64,000 nucleotides of DNA from Azospirillum melinis. Lineage in GTDB: Bacteria > Pseudomonadota > Alphaproteobacteria > Azospirillales > Azospirillaceae. The notes under the pieces were generated by a model, which saw nothing but the letters and a program-made list of their open reading frames with translations, was not told the DNA's origin and did not search any database. The stretch is from the NCBI RefSeq assembly GCF_013340935.1, contig NZ_WHOS01000001.1, positions 124,001-188,000 on the forward strand, written 5' to 3'. This document shows positions 44,702-54,251 of this stretch, in pieces (position 1 is the stretch's first letter; every line of letters begins with the position of its first letter). The position numbers were made by a program, and so were the translations under genes.

Positions 44702-45055
44702 ATGGCTGGCGGAATTTCGATCCATGGCGTGGATGTGGCGCGCGGCGTCGCCGCCCAGGGCATGCGGGTGGAGCTTCATGCGCTGACGCCGGAACGCCGG
44801 CTGCTGGCGGCGGGCGAGCTTGGCACCAATGGCCAGCTCGACCACCCGACCGTGCGCGGCGACGGCATCGCCGCCGGCCCGCACGAAGTGCTGTTCCATG
44901 TTGGCGACTGGCTGCGGGCGGCGGGCTATGCCGAGGAGCAGGCCCGCTTCCTCGACATCGTTCCATTCCGCTTCGTCGTCACCGACCTCGACCGCCATCT
45001 GCATCTGCCCTTCAAGTTCACCCCCTACGGGGTTTCCCTCTTTCTCGGTGTGTGA
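44702..45055 (+). CDS. Transthyretin-like protein related to 5-hydroxyisourate hydrolase
   Basis: 117 residues, the HIU-hydrolase size. Conserved parts are ISIHGVDVARG (His8), the HEVLFHVGDW strand and RHLHLPFKFTPYG (His99, His101). The signature C-terminal YRGS is replaced by FLGV, and the catalytic Arg of the 'DGR' loop appears as Gln45 (TNGQLDH). It is therefore unlikely to be an ordinary HIU hydrolase; a related ring hydrolase or binding protein is possible. GGAGG precedes the ATG. No urate-pathway genes accompany it. It is convergent with a permease gene six bases away. Confidence 0.75.
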   Translation: MAGGISIHGVDVARGVAAQGMRVELHALTPERRLLAAGELGTNGQLDHPTVRGDGIAAGPHEVLFHVGDWLRAAGYAEEQARFLDIVPFRFVVTDLDRHLHLPFKFTPYGVSLFLGV

Positions 45056-45061
45056 CGGGGG

Positions 45062-45898
45062 TCAGGTCAACCTTTTGGAGAGACCGGCGACACGTTCCAT
45101 CACCAGCATCAGGCCGATGGTGACGACGATCAGCACGCCCGACAGCGCCGCGACGGTCACGTCCAGCCGGCCTTCCAGATCCTGCCACATGCGGATCGGC
45201 AGCATGTCGGTGGCGGCGTCGCGCAGAAACAGCGAGACGGGGACGTTGTCGAAGGACGCCATGAAGGCGATGAAACCCCCCGCCATGATGCCGGGCCGGA
45301 TCAGCGGCAGGGTGACGCGGCGGAAGCCGTACCAGCGCCCTGCACCCAGGCTGGACGAGGCCTCCAGCAGCGACGGGTTCATCTGGGCCAGCGACGCCAC
45401 CGTGTTGCGGACGACGAAGGGCACCGAGACGACCGTGTGGCCGATGATGAGCGTCAGCGGCGACACCGGCACCCCGATCATCGAGAAGAACATCAGCGAC
45501 GACAGGCCGAAGGCCAGGGCCGGCAGCACCAGCGGCGACAGGAACAGGCTGTCCAGCACCTTCGCCGTCAGCGTCGGCGAGCGCGCGATGCCGAGCGAGG
45601 CGGAAACCCCCAGCAGGATCGACAGGCCGGTCGCCCAGGCCGCCACCGTCAGGCTGTTCATCATCGCGAACTGGAGCTGCCAGGCGTTCCACAGCTCGGC
45701 GTACCAGCGCAGCGAATAGCCGGGCGGCGGGAATTTCAGGGAATAGCCGCTCGTGAAGGACACCCAGATCACCACCACCGTCGGCGCGACCAGCAGGACC
45801 AGCGCCATCAGCGCGATGCCGGTCATGACGATGCGGAAGCTGAGCGCATCGAAATCGATGCGGCGGCTGCCGGAGACCGGCTTTGCGTGGTCGGACAT
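45062..45898 (-). CDS. Polyamine-type ABC transporter permease (PotC-like)
   Basis: 278 residues, six membrane segments, EAA loop (LLEASSSLGAGRWYGFRRVTLP). Last gene of a four-gene importer operon (ATPase, binding protein, PotB-like, PotC-like) on the minus strand; the preceding gene ends 15 bases upstream. Confidence 0.9.
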   Translation of the reverse strand: MSDHAKPVSGSRRIDFDALSFRIVMTGIALMALVLLVAPTVVVIWVSFTSGYSLKFPPPGYSLRWYAELWNAWQLQFAMMNSLTVAAWATGLSILLGVSASLGIARSPTLTAKVLDSLFLSPLVLPALAFGLSSLMFFSMIGVPVSPLTLIIGHTVVSVPFVVRNTVASLAQMNPSLLEASSSLGAGRWYGFRRVTLPLIRPGIMAGGFIAFMASFDNVPVSLFLRDAATDMLPIRMWQDLEGRLDVTVAALSGVLIVVTIGLMLVMERVAGLSKRLT

Positions 45899-45913
45899 CG
45901 ATGCCTCCCCGGA

Positions 45914-46771
45914 TCAGGCGTTGGCATAGCCGCGCGACAGGCGGCCGAGAGCGTTGAAGATCGAGACCACCACCAGCACCGACACCAGGAAGACGATGGA
46001 GATCGCTGCGGCGAAGGGCCAGTTCTGCAAGGTGGAGGCCTGCTGGTAGATGTACATCGGCATGAACAGCATCTGGCCGCCGCCGATCAGGCTCTGCGTG
46101 ATGAAGGCGGTGATCGCCGCGGCGTAGGTCAGCAGGCAGCCGGCGACGATGCCCGGCAGCGACAGCGGCAGGATCACCTTGCGGAAGGTCCGCCAGTGCC
46201 CGGCCCCCAGCACCGACGAGGCATCGGCGAAATTCGGGTCGATGCGGCTGAGCGCGGTGATGATCGGCAGCACCATCAGCGGCATCTGCACCTGTGCCAG
46301 CGCCACGACCACCCCGCCCTCGGTGTAGAGCAGCTTCAGCGGCGTGTCGATCAGCCCGATCCAGGCCAGCGTGGCGTTGACGATGCCCTGGCGGCCCAGG
46401 ATGACCACCCAGGCGAAGGTGCGCACCACCACGCTGGTCAGCAGCGGCAGCAGCACCAGCAGCATGATCAGCCCCCTGGCCCAGGCGGGAGAGCGCTGGT
46501 GCAGCCATGCCACCGGATAGCCCAGCAGCAGGGTCAGAACCGTCACCTTCACCCCCAGCCACAGGGTGGAGCCCAGAACCCCCAGGCTGAAGCTGTCGCC
46601 CAGGAAAGCGACATACTGGGTCAGCCCGTAATGGCCGCCCTGTGGGTCGGTCTGGAAACTGAGCGCCAGCAGGATCACCAGCGGTGTGACGAAGAACAGG
46701 ATGAAGCCCGCCGCCAGCGGAGCCGCGAGCTTCAGGTCGTAGGTGGTGACGTCGCGCAACGTCGCGGCCAT
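45914..46771 (-). CDS. Polyamine-type ABC transporter permease (PotB-like)
   Basis: 285 residues, six membrane segments, EAA loop (FADASSVLGAGHWRTFRKVILP). It forms the heterodimeric channel with the PotC-like subunit. Confidence 0.9.
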   Translation of the reverse strand: MAATLRDVTTYDLKLAAPLAAGFILFFVTPLVILLALSFQTDPQGGHYGLTQYVAFLGDSFSLGVLGSTLWLGVKVTVLTLLLGYPVAWLHQRSPAWARGLIMLLVLLPLLTSVVVRTFAWVVILGRQGIVNATLAWIGLIDTPLKLLYTEGGVVVALAQVQMPLMVLPIITALSRIDPNFADASSVLGAGHWRTFRKVILPLSLPGIVAGCLLTYAAAITAFITQSLIGGGQMLFMPMYIYQQASTLQNWPFAAAISIVFLVSVLVVVSIFNALGRLSRGYANA

Positions 46772-46805
46772 GGGGCGCCTCCTCCGGCTGGCGGGCTATG
46801 GGTGG

Positions 46806-47852
46806 TCAGACGCGGATTTCGCGGTTGAACCGCTCGATCCAGGCAGCGCGCTGCTCGTTGATCTTGGCCCAATCCTGGAACACGAACTTCTTCGCGATCT
46901 CCGCATGGTCCTTGGCCAGCGTCTTGGCCAGTTCGCCCTTGATCGCGACCTTCGTGTTGGTCGGCACGATCAGGTAGGGCTCCTCCATCAGCGTGGCCTG
47001 CACCTCCGGCGACAGGGCGGCTTCGATCAGCTTGAAGGCCAGTTCCTTGTTGGGGGAGTTCTTGACGATGTGGATGGTCGTCTTGAAGGCGATGGCGCCC
47101 TCCTTCGGAATGACGAACTCGACGGGCACGCCGCGCGCCTTCAGGATCTGGATGGCGTTGAAGTTGCCGGGGGAGATGTCGATCTGGCCCTGCTGGAACA
47201 GGGTGGCGAGCTGGCCGGGGTTGGCGGCGACGGCGGCAAGGCTGGGGCGCAGCGCCTCGATGGCCTTGAAGGCCGGGTCGATGTTGGCCTCCGACCCGCC
47301 ATGCATCTTGGCGAGTTCCACCATGAAGCCGGTGCCGAGCGTCGAGTTCAGGTTGGTGATGCCGACGCGGCCCTTGAATTCCGGCTTCCACAGGTCGGCC
47401 CAGGAGGTCGGCGGCGTCTTCACCGTCTCGGGGTTGTAGGTGATGCCGACCACCTGGAAGAAGGGCGCCGGCCCCATCGGGACCTGTGCCGCCGGGATCA
47501 GGTCATTGTAATAGGCGCTCTTTTCGACCGGATAGGGTTCGACGAGATCCTGCGCGATGGCCTGGAGCGCGGGCCCCGGATCGTGCAGCATGACGTCGAT
47601 CGGCGGGTTGGACCTGGCGGCGTTGACCTTGGCGATCTGGTCGACCGACAGCATCGGGTCGAGGACGATGTTGGCATTGCCCGCCGCCTTGCGGAAGGCG
47701 GGGACGAGCACGGCCTTGTGGGCTTCCTCCCAACTGCCGGTGAAGGTCGCGAAGACCAGCGGGCGCGCCTGTGCCCAGGTCAGGCCGGGGAAGGCGTGCA
47801 TGGCACCCAGCGTCAGCGCCGTCTGCATCAGATTGCGGCGGGTCAGCAGCAT
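46806..47852 (-). CDS. Polyamine-type ABC transporter substrate-binding protein
   Basis: 348 residues. A leader with a twin-arginine-like motif (TRRNLMQ, 4-10) and a cleavage region near TWAQA suggests possible Tat export. The mature fold is PotD/AfuA-like (FATFTGSWEEAHKAVL; GRVGITNLNSTLGT). Ligand may be a polyamine, putrescine-like amine or another organic cation. An 18-base direct repeat precedes the start. Confidence 0.85.
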   Translation of the reverse strand: MLLTRRNLMQTALTLGAMHAFPGLTWAQARPLVFATFTGSWEEAHKAVLVPAFRKAAGNANIVLDPMLSVDQIAKVNAARSNPPIDVMLHDPGPALQAIAQDLVEPYPVEKSAYYNDLIPAAQVPMGPAPFFQVVGITYNPETVKTPPTSWADLWKPEFKGRVGITNLNSTLGTGFMVELAKMHGGSEANIDPAFKAIEALRPSLAAVAANPGQLATLFQQGQIDISPGNFNAIQILKARGVPVEFVIPKEGAIAFKTTIHIVKNSPNKELAFKLIEAALSPEVQATLMEEPYLIVPTNTKVAIKGELAKTLAKDHAEIAKKFVFQDWAKINEQRAAWIERFNREIRV

Positions 47853-47860
47853 CGTTCACT

Positions 47861-47896
47861 CCTGAAGGTGAGAGGGGGCCTGAAGGTGAGAGGAGG
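47861..47896 (-). repeat. 18-base direct repeat before the binding-protein start
   Basis: CCTGAAGGTGAGAGGGGG (47861-47878) is followed by a copy with one change (47879-47896). It lies in the 60-base gap between the ATPase and binding-protein genes and includes the ribosome-binding region. Probably a recent slippage duplication. Confidence 0.75.
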
Positions 47897-47912
47897 TGGG
47901 CGAAGAGGAGAT

Positions 47913-49031
47913 TCAGGCCGCGGCGAAGACCGAGGCGAGACGGGGAGCCACCGGCGCCAGCCGCACCGGGGTACCGGGCGCCAGCAGGTCGGTGCGCTGG
48001 ATGCGCGGTTCCGACACCTTGACGGCGGTGCCGTCGCCGACGCGGATTTCGTGGACGACGGTGGCGCCCAGCGGCAGCCCCATCTCGACCACGCCGTTCA
48101 GCGTCTCGGCGTCGCCCGTGGCGGGATCGACGCTCAGATGTTCGGGGCGCAGGCAGACGGTGACGCGGGAGCCTGGCCGCAGATCGCCCTTGGGCGCGCG
48201 GGTCTCGATCAGCCCGCCGGCGTCCAGCCGCACCCGGCCGGCGCTGCGGTCGCTGTCGACCAGCACGCCGCCCAGCAAATTGGCCGAGCCGACGAAGGTG
48301 TTGACGAACAGGCTGTCGGGCGCGTCGTAGATCTCGGTCGGCGGGGAGAATTGTTCGAGCCGGCCCTGGCTCAGCACCGCGACGCGGTCGGCCATCGACA
48401 GCGCCTCCTCCTGGTCGTGGGTGACGAGGATGGTGGTGATGCCGGACAGGCGCTGGATACGCTTGACCTCGATCTGCATGTCGAGGCGCAGATTCTTGTC
48501 GAGCGCGGCAAAGGGTTCGTCCAGCAGCAGGATCGACGGGTTGACCGCCAGCGCGCGGGCCAGTGCCACGCGCTGCTGCTGGCCGCCGGACAGCTGGCGC
48601 GGGGTGCGGTCGCCGAGATGGCCGAGCTTGACCAGATCAAGCATGCGTTGCGCCTCGCTGCGCTGGGTGGCGCGGTCGACGCCGCGTGCATCCAGCCCGT
48701 AGGCGACGTTTTCCTCCACCGTCATGTGCGGGAACAGCGCGTAGTTCTGGAAGACGATGCCGACCGAGCGGCGGTTGGGCGGCAGTCCGTCCACGCTTTT
48801 GCCGCCAACCATCACATGCCCCTTCGTCTGGGCGAGGAAACCGGCGATGATCCGCAGCAGGGTGGTCTTTCCGCAGCCCGACGGGCCGAGCAGGGCCACC
48901 AGTTCGCCGCCGCGGATGTCGAGCGTGACCTCGTTCACGGCGAGCGACGCGCCGTAGCGTTGGGTGATCCCGTCGAGAAGAAGCGTCTGCCCGCGCGGGG
49001 AAGCCGGGCCGTTGGGCGAAGCGCTGACCAT
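47913..49031 (-). CDS. Polyamine-type ABC transporter ATP-binding protein (PotA-like)
   Basis: 372 residues from the ATG at 49031 behind AAAGGGA; upstream in-frame codons to 49199 are AT-rich and non-coding in look. Walker [10 protein letters not shown], signature [15 protein letters not shown], Walker [13 protein letters not shown] and H-loop VTHDQEEAL are intact. A C-terminal TOBE domain follows (about 260-360). First gene of the importer operon, divergent from an amidase gene. Confidence 0.93.
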   Translation of the reverse strand: MVSASPNGPASPRGQTLLLDGITQRYGASLAVNEVTLDIRGGELVALLGPSGCGKTTLLRIIAGFLAQTKGHVMVGGKSVDGLPPNRRSVGIVFQNYALFPHMTVEENVAYGLDARGVDRATQRSEAQRMLDLVKLGHLGDRTPRQLSGGQQQRVALARALAVNPSILLLDEPFAALDKNLRLDMQIEVKRIQRLSGITTILVTHDQEEALSMADRVAVLSQGRLEQFSPPTEIYDAPDSLFVNTFVGSANLLGGVLVDSDRSAGRVRLDAGGLIETRAPKGDLRPGSRVTVCLRPEHLSVDPATGDAETLNGVVEMGLPLGATVVHEIRVGDGTAVKVSEPRIQRTDLLAPGTPVRLAPVAPRLASVFAAA

Positions 49032-49235
49032 GGCTGCACCATCCCTTTCGCGTTGCCGTTCGATTGCCTTCCTCTTTAGCAAACGGCATGCCGATTTTTC
49101 ATTTTGCGTTATATAGCAGTATGATAGCATTGTTTTGTGATGGCCGGCGCTTTTCGCGGAAACCGAATTGCCGCCATCTTGTGCGCAGGCCGGATGCATA
49201 TGCCGCTTTTGACGCCATTGTCGGGAGACTGATCG

Positions 49236-50657
49236 ATGTCTGTGCAGAATGACGTCTTGTGGCGGGACAGTGCGATGTCCCTGGCAGCGCGTCTCGCCAG
49301 CGGGGAGCTTTCAGCCCGCGCGGTGACGGAGGCGGATCTGGTCCGGATCACGGCTGCCGATCCCGCGCTCTGCGCCTTCCTGACCGTCGCTGCGGACAAG
49401 GCGATGGCGCGGGCCGGGGCGCTCGATGCCGCCTTTGCAAAGACCGGCCGGCCGGTCGGGCCGCTGCATGGCGTGCCGGTGGCCATCAAGGACCTGACCG
49501 ACACCGCAGGCATCCGCACGACCTACGGCTCGGAGCTTTACGCCGACCATGTGCCGGCGGCGAACGATGTCGTGGTGGAGCGGATCGAAGCGGCTGGCGG
49601 CATCGTCATCGGCAAGACCAACACGCCGGAATTCGGCTTCGGCGCCATCTGCGGGAACCGTCTGGCCGGACCGACGCGCAACCCGTTCGATCCGCGGCTG
49701 ACGTCCGGCGGATCGAGCGGCGGCGCTGCGGTCGCCGTCGCCGCCGGTATGGCGCCGCTTGCCCATGGCACCGACTTCGGCGGGTCTGTGCGGGTGCCGG
49801 CGAGCTTCTGCGGCGTCGCCTCCATCCGGCCGACGCCCGGACTGATTCCTGCGCCGAAACGGCCGCTGGGTTGGGATACGCTGGCGACGCATGGCGTGAT
49901 CGCGCGCAACACGGCGGACTGCGCAGTGCTGCTCGCGGTGATGGCCGGCATGGACCCGGACGATCCGACATCGCTTCCGGTACCGCTCCGCGCCGGTGTC
50001 GGCGAAGGGTTGGGCTCACGGCTGTGTGCCACGGCCGATTTCGGTGCCGCAACGGTGTCGCATGCGGTGAGGGAACGCTTCGCCGCCGCCGTCGCCCGGC
50101 TGGAGGCGGAGGTAGGGCCGGTCCCCCGCCGTCATCCGGACTGCGGCGACGCCATGGCGACCTTCCGCACCCTGCGCGCCGCCCAGATCAGCCACGCCTA
50201 CGGCCCGCTGCTGGACAGGCATGGCGACCGGTTGACCGACACCGTGCGGTGGAACATCGAAGCGGGCAGCGGCATCACCGCCCAGGCCTATCTGGAGGCA
50301 CAGGCGGCGCGCACCGCGCTGTACCGCCGCTTCACGGCACTGTTCCGGGATATTGACGTCCTGGTGGCCCCGGCTTGCGGCGTTCTACCCTGGCCGAACG
50401 AGGATGGCGAGGTGACCGCCATCGACGGCAATCCGACGGAGACGATCCTGGACTATCTCGGCGTCACCGCCATCGTAACGCTGATCGGGTTTCCGGTGCT
50501 GACGCTGCCGGCCGGCGATGCCGACGGGTTGCCCTTCGGCATCCAGTTGATCGCCCGTCCAGGGGAGGAGCACCGCTTGATCGGTCTGGGCCGCCGGCTG
50601 GAGCGTGACGCCGGCTTCGTCCATCGCTGGCCTTCGGATCCGGCATTGCCGGACTGA
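49236..50657 (+). CDS. Amidase-signature hydrolase, divergent from the polyamine-type importer
   Basis: 473 residues. Catalytic Lys85 (VAIKDLTDTAG), Ser160 (TSGGSSGG) and Ser184 (GTDFGGS). A full-length enzyme with a different sequence from the amidase at 42079-43482, so it is not a recent duplicate. The 204-base AT-rich gap to the importer operon suggests shared control, and the importer may bring in its amide substrate. Confidence 0.88.
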   Translation: MSVQNDVLWRDSAMSLAARLASGELSARAVTEADLVRITAADPALCAFLTVAADKAMARAGALDAAFAKTGRPVGPLHGVPVAIKDLTDTAGIRTTYGSELYADHVPAANDVVVERIEAAGGIVIGKTNTPEFGFGAICGNRLAGPTRNPFDPRLTSGGSSGGAAVAVAAGMAPLAHGTDFGGSVRVPASFCGVASIRPTPGLIPAPKRPLGWDTLATHGVIARNTADCAVLLAVMAGMDPDDPTSLPVPLRAGVGEGLGSRLCATADFGAATVSHAVRERFAAAVARLEAEVGPVPRRHPDCGDAMATFRTLRAAQISHAYGPLLDRHGDRLTDTVRWNIEAGSGITAQAYLEAQAARTALYRRFTALFRDIDVLVAPACGVLPWPNEDGEVTAIDGNPTETILDYLGVTAIVTLIGFPVLTLPAGDADGLPFGIQLIARPGEEHRLIGLGRRLERDAGFVHRWPSDPALPD

Positions 50658-50693
50658 GAAGCCGGCGGTCCGGTCATCGCCGGTCCCGTCCCG

Positions 50694-51587
50694 TCATTCG
50701 CGATGGCGCAGCGCCTCGACCAGGGCGATGAAGGCCGGCGAGGACTGCCGCCGGCTCGGATAATACAGGTGATAGCTTTCCCAGTAAGGCGACCAGTCTT
50801 CGAGGACGCGCCTCAGCCGTCCTTGCGCGATGTGGGGGCTGGCGATGTCCTCCGGAACATAGGCAAGGCCGAAGCCATCCAGGGCCGCCTCCAGAACATT
50901 GTGGATGTTGTTGAAGGCCACCTGTCCATCGACGCGGATGTTGACCGTCTGCCCCTCGCGTTCGAACTCCCATGCCCACAGGCCGCCATAGGTCGGCAGG
51001 CGCAGATTGATGCAGTTGTGGTGGACAAGCTCCTGCGGGCTGGCAGGGATCGGATTGCCGTCGAAGTAGGCGGGGGTGCCGATCACGGCGAAGCGGACCG
51101 GCGGGCTGATTCTGGCCGAGATCATGTCCTTGGCAAGCAGCTCGCCCATCCTGACGCCGGCATCGCACCGGGTGGCGACGATGTCGATCAGCGCGTTGTC
51201 GAGAACCAGCTCGACCTTGATGTCGGGGTATTTCGGCAGGAAGTCGCGCAGCTTGGGCCAGAGCACATGGGTAACGGCATGGTCGGATGCGGTGATGCGG
51301 ATGTTGCCGGCCGGCTTCTCGCGCAACTCGCTGAGCGCGTCGATCTGGGCGCCGATCTCATCGAAATGCGGACGGATTCCGTTGAACAGGCGCTCGCCCG
51401 CATCGGTCAGCGACACCGCCCGCGTCGTGCGGGTCAGAAGCCGGATGCCGAGCCGGGTCTCAAGCTGGCGGATGGTGTGGCTGAGCGCCGACTGCGACAG
51501 GCCGAACTGCGCCGCCGCCCTGGTGAAGCTCCGTTCACGGGCCACCGCGATGAAGGCCAGCAGATCGTCGACGCTCTCACGCGGCAT
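50694..51587 (-). CDS. LysR-family transcriptional regulator
   Basis: 297 residues. Winged helix (about 1-62) with AAAQFGLSQSALSHTIRQLE and a LysR substrate domain of the CrgA-like type. It lies downstream of the alcohol dehydrogenase, cupin and SDR genes on the same strand. Target unknown; autoregulation and control of the neighbouring dehydrogenase are possible. The 173-base gap before the dehydrogenase gene holds nothing else I recognise. Confidence 0.85.
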   Translation of the reverse strand: MPRESVDDLLAFIAVARERSFTRAAAQFGLSQSALSHTIRQLETRLGIRLLTRTTRAVSLTDAGERLFNGIRPHFDEIGAQIDALSELREKPAGNIRITASDHAVTHVLWPKLRDFLPKYPDIKVELVLDNALIDIVATRCDAGVRMGELLAKDMISARISPPVRFAVIGTPAYFDGNPIPASPQELVHHNCINLRLPTYGGLWAWEFEREGQTVNIRVDGQVAFNNIHNVLEAALDGFGLAYVPEDIASPHIAQGRLRRVLEDWSPYWESYHLYYPSRRQSSPAFIALVEALRHRE

Positions 51588-51760
51588 TCATGAATCCCCT
51601 TCATGTCGTTCCGCACAGTATAGCGCCGGAGTGGAATTCAGGAATCGGCTTGCTCGACGCTCTGACGCTGTCGGGGGCAACAAACCCCCGTCCGGCGGGC
51701 CGCTGGGGGCGCGCCGGACAGGGGTGCTCACATTTTTTAACAGGGAGGCGAGAGCCGGGA

Positions 51761-52810
51761 TCAGGTGGACAGGGAAGCGTTGTCGATCACGAAGCGGTAT
51801 TTGACGTCGCCCTTGAGCATCCTCTCATAGGCCGCGTTGATGTCGCCGGCGCGGATCAGTTCGATGTCCGCGGTGATGCCGTGTTCGGCGCAGAAATCCA
51901 GCATTTCCTGCGTTTCGGGAATGCCGCCGATCATCGAGCCGGCAATGGACCGCCGCTTGGTGATCAGGTTGAACACGTTGGGCGAGGGATGCGGCGTGGC
52001 CGGCGCACCGACCAGCGTCATCGTGCCATCGCGCTTCAGCAGCACGAGAAAGGCGTCCAGATCGTGCGGAGCCGCCACCGTGTTCAGGATCAGGTCGAAG
52101 CTCTTGGCATGGGCGGCCATCTCGATCTCGTTGCGGGAAACGACGACCTCGTCCGCCCCCAGCGCCTTGGCATTCTCCCGCTTGGATTCGGACGTGGTGA
52201 AGGCCACCACATGGGCGCCCATCGCGTGGGCCAGCTTGATTCCCATATGGCCGAGGCCGCCGATCCCGACGACGCCGACCTTCCTGCCCGGCCCCGCCTG
52301 CCAATGGCGCAGGGGCGAATAGGTGGTGATGCCGGCGCACAGCAGCGGCGCCACCGCTGCAAGCTGCTCCTCCGGGTGCTTGACGCGCAGCACATAGCGT
52401 TCATGCACGACGATCCGCTGCGAATAGCCGCCCAGCGTGTGGCCGGGCGGGTCGTCGGTCGGTCCGTTGTAGGTGCCGACCATGCCGTCGCAGTAGTTCT
52501 CCAGCCCGGCTTCGCAGTCGTCGCAATGCTGGCAGCTGTCGACCATGCAGCCGACGCCGACCAGATCGCCTTCGCGGAAGCCTTTCACATGGCCGCCGAC
52601 CGCGGAAACCCGGCCGACGATCTCGTGGCCTGGAACGCAGGGCCACAGCGTGCCGGCCCATTCCGCCCGCACCTGATGCAGGTCCGAATGACAGATGCCG
52701 CAATAGGCGATCTCGATCTGCACATCATGCGGGCCGGGAGCCCGGCGGGCGATGTCCATCGGCTCCAGCGGCCGGTCGGCGGCATGGGCGCCATAGGCTT
52801 TCACAGTCAT
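51761..52810 (-). CDS. Zinc-dependent, NADP-type alcohol dehydrogenase (YahK/CAD-like)
   Basis: 349 residues. Catalytic zinc ligands Cys40 (CGICHSD) and His62 (GHEIVG); structural zinc Cys93, Cys96, Cys99 and Cys107. Rossmann motif GIGGLGHMGIKLAHAMG. The family reduces a broad range of aldehydes with NADPH, so a role in aldehyde removal is plausible. The cupin gene lies 48 bases upstream on the same strand. Confidence 0.9.
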   Translation of the reverse strand: MTVKAYGAHAADRPLEPMDIARRAPGPHDVQIEIAYCGICHSDLHQVRAEWAGTLWPCVPGHEIVGRVSAVGGHVKGFREGDLVGVGCMVDSCQHCDDCEAGLENYCDGMVGTYNGPTDDPPGHTLGGYSQRIVVHERYVLRVKHPEEQLAAVAPLLCAGITTYSPLRHWQAGPGRKVGVVGIGGLGHMGIKLAHAMGAHVVAFTTSESKRENAKALGADEVVVSRNEIEMAAHAKSFDLILNTVAAPHDLDAFLVLLKRDGTMTLVGAPATPHPSPNVFNLITKRRSIAGSMIGGIPETQEMLDFCAEHGITADIELIRAGDINAAYERMLKGDVKYRFVIDNASLST

Positions 52811-52858
52811 GGGGGAAACCTCTCGCGTCTCTTGGCTTCTTTTCCGGGACGGGCGGCA

Positions 52859-53254
52859 TCAGGCGCCGTATTGCTCGTCCGTCACCTTGTCCATCCAGTC
52901 GACCGCCTTGCCGTCCAGCTGTTCCTGGATGGCGATGTGCGTCATCGCCATGGTGGGCGAGGCGCCGTGCCAGTGTCGTTCGCCCGGCGCGAACCAGACA
53001 ACGTCACCGGGGCGGATCTCCTCGATGGGACCGCCCTCGCGCTGGGCTCGGCCGCAGCCGGCGGTGACGATCAGCGTCTGCCCCAGCGGATGGGTGTGCC
53101 ATGCCGTGCGGGCGCCGGGTTCGAAGGTGACGCTGGCGGCCGTCGTGCGGGCCGGCGGGTGCGGCTGGAACAGCGGGTCGATGCGGACCGTACCCGTGAA
53201 CCAGTCGGCCGGTCCCCTGGCGGATGGCTGCGAGCCGACGCGTGTGATGTCCAT
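52859..53254 (-). CDS. Small cupin-fold protein
   Basis: 131 residues. Cupin motif 1 ([17 protein letters not shown]) and motif 2 ([16 protein letters not shown]) give His ligands for one metal. Small cupins like this often sit with alcohol dehydrogenase and SDR genes under LysR control; the reaction is unknown (carboxymuconolactone-decarboxylase-associated cupins look similar). Confidence 0.8.
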   Translation of the reverse strand: MDITRVGSQPSARGPADWFTGTVRIDPLFQPHPPARTTAASVTFEPGARTAWHTHPLGQTLIVTAGCGRAQREGGPIEEIRPGDVVWFAPGERHWHGASPTMAMTHIAIQEQLDGKAVDWMDKVTDEQYGA

Positions 53255-53422
53255 GGCCTCGATCCTCCGGTCGTTGCCCGCCGCGGTGCGGCGGTGGTGG
53301 CGACAGAGAAGCTAGTCCACGGGACTGTCTGCGATTAGTCCCCCAAAGATGCATGGACTTATGAAAGAACCTCATCAATTCCCGTGACGTGTCGCGGTTT
53401 CGATGTCCGTTCACGGGGCCGG

Positions 53423-54139
53423 TCAGGCGATGGCTCCGCCGCCATCCACGCGCACGGTGGAGCCGGTGGCGAAGGGGGTGGTGGCGAGGAACAGCACGGC
53501 GTTGGCGATATCCTCTGCTTGGCCCACCCGGCGGGCAGGCAGGCGTTGGGCGGCGCCGGCGAACATCGCCTCCCGCTTCTCCGCCGGCAGGCCGGACCAC
53601 AGCGGTGTCGCGATCAGGCCGGGCGAAACGGCATTGACGCGGACCGGGGCGAGTTCCAGGGCCAGCCCGCGGGCCAGCGCTTCCAGCGCGGCGTTGATGG
53701 CGCCCTGCAGAACGGAGGTCGCGGACGGCCTGACGCTGAGAAAGCCCGACACGAAGGTCAGCGATCCGGTCTCGCTGATTTTTGCGGCCCGGGCGACATG
53801 GTAGGCGCCCCAGAATTTGCTGTCCATCGCGGTCCGGGCGTCGGCGACGGCAAGGCCGCGCACCGGCCCGCCGGGCGTCTGCGCCGCGGAGACGACGACA
53901 TGGTCCCAGGCCGGCTCTTCCGCGAAGAAGCGTTCAACCGCCTCCAGGTCGCGGGTGTCGAGCACGACGGCGCGTGCGTCGCCGCCGATTGCGGCGACCG
54001 CGGCGTCGAGCTTTTCGCGCGACCGCGAGGCGATGGTGACCGAAGCGCCTGCTTCGGCAGCCGCCGTCGCGGTCGCCAGACCGATGCCGGAGCTGCCGCC
54101 GACCACCAGCACGCGCGTGTTCTTCAAGCTGTCTGACAT
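53423..54139 (-). CDS. Short-chain dehydrogenase-like protein lacking the Tyr-Lys pair
   Basis: 238 residues. Nucleotide-binding GGSSGIG (14-20) and the active-site Ser131 are present. The YxxxK motif is absent: where Tyr and Lys are expected the sequence reads QGAIN (Gln145, Asn149), just before ALEALARGLALELAP. NAD(P) binding looks intact but ordinary SDR chemistry should fail. It diverges from a LysR gene 112 bases away that probably controls it. Confidence 0.82.
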   Translation of the reverse strand: MSDSLKNTRVLVVGGSSGIGLATATAAAEAGASVTIASRSREKLDAAVAAIGGDARAVVLDTRDLEAVERFFAEEPAWDHVVVSAAQTPGGPVRGLAVADARTAMDSKFWGAYHVARAAKISETGSLTFVSGFLSVRPSATSVLQGAINAALEALARGLALELAPVRVNAVSPGLIATPLWSGLPAEKREAMFAGAAQRLPARRVGQAEDIANAVLFLATTPFATGSTVRVDGGGAIA

Positions 54140-54251
54140 GGTGCATTTCCTTCAGGGGTGGATTGGAAGGAAGTCTAGAACCTCTCCGGATTACGCAGTA
54201 TCCTTGATCGGATCGATATACTCTCCACCAAATGGAAAGAATGCGACGGGT

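Noticed and set aside
46743..49079. 778-codon open frame antisense to the polyamine-type importer
   Set aside because: Antisense shadow of intact ATPase and binding-protein genes.
34068..50657. Creatinine or N-methylhydantoin pathway feeding sarcosine to sox
   Set aside because: Attractive because sarcosine oxidase is nearby, but HyuAB-type N-methylhydantoinase and carbamoylsarcosine amidase are not identifiable, so it was not asserted.
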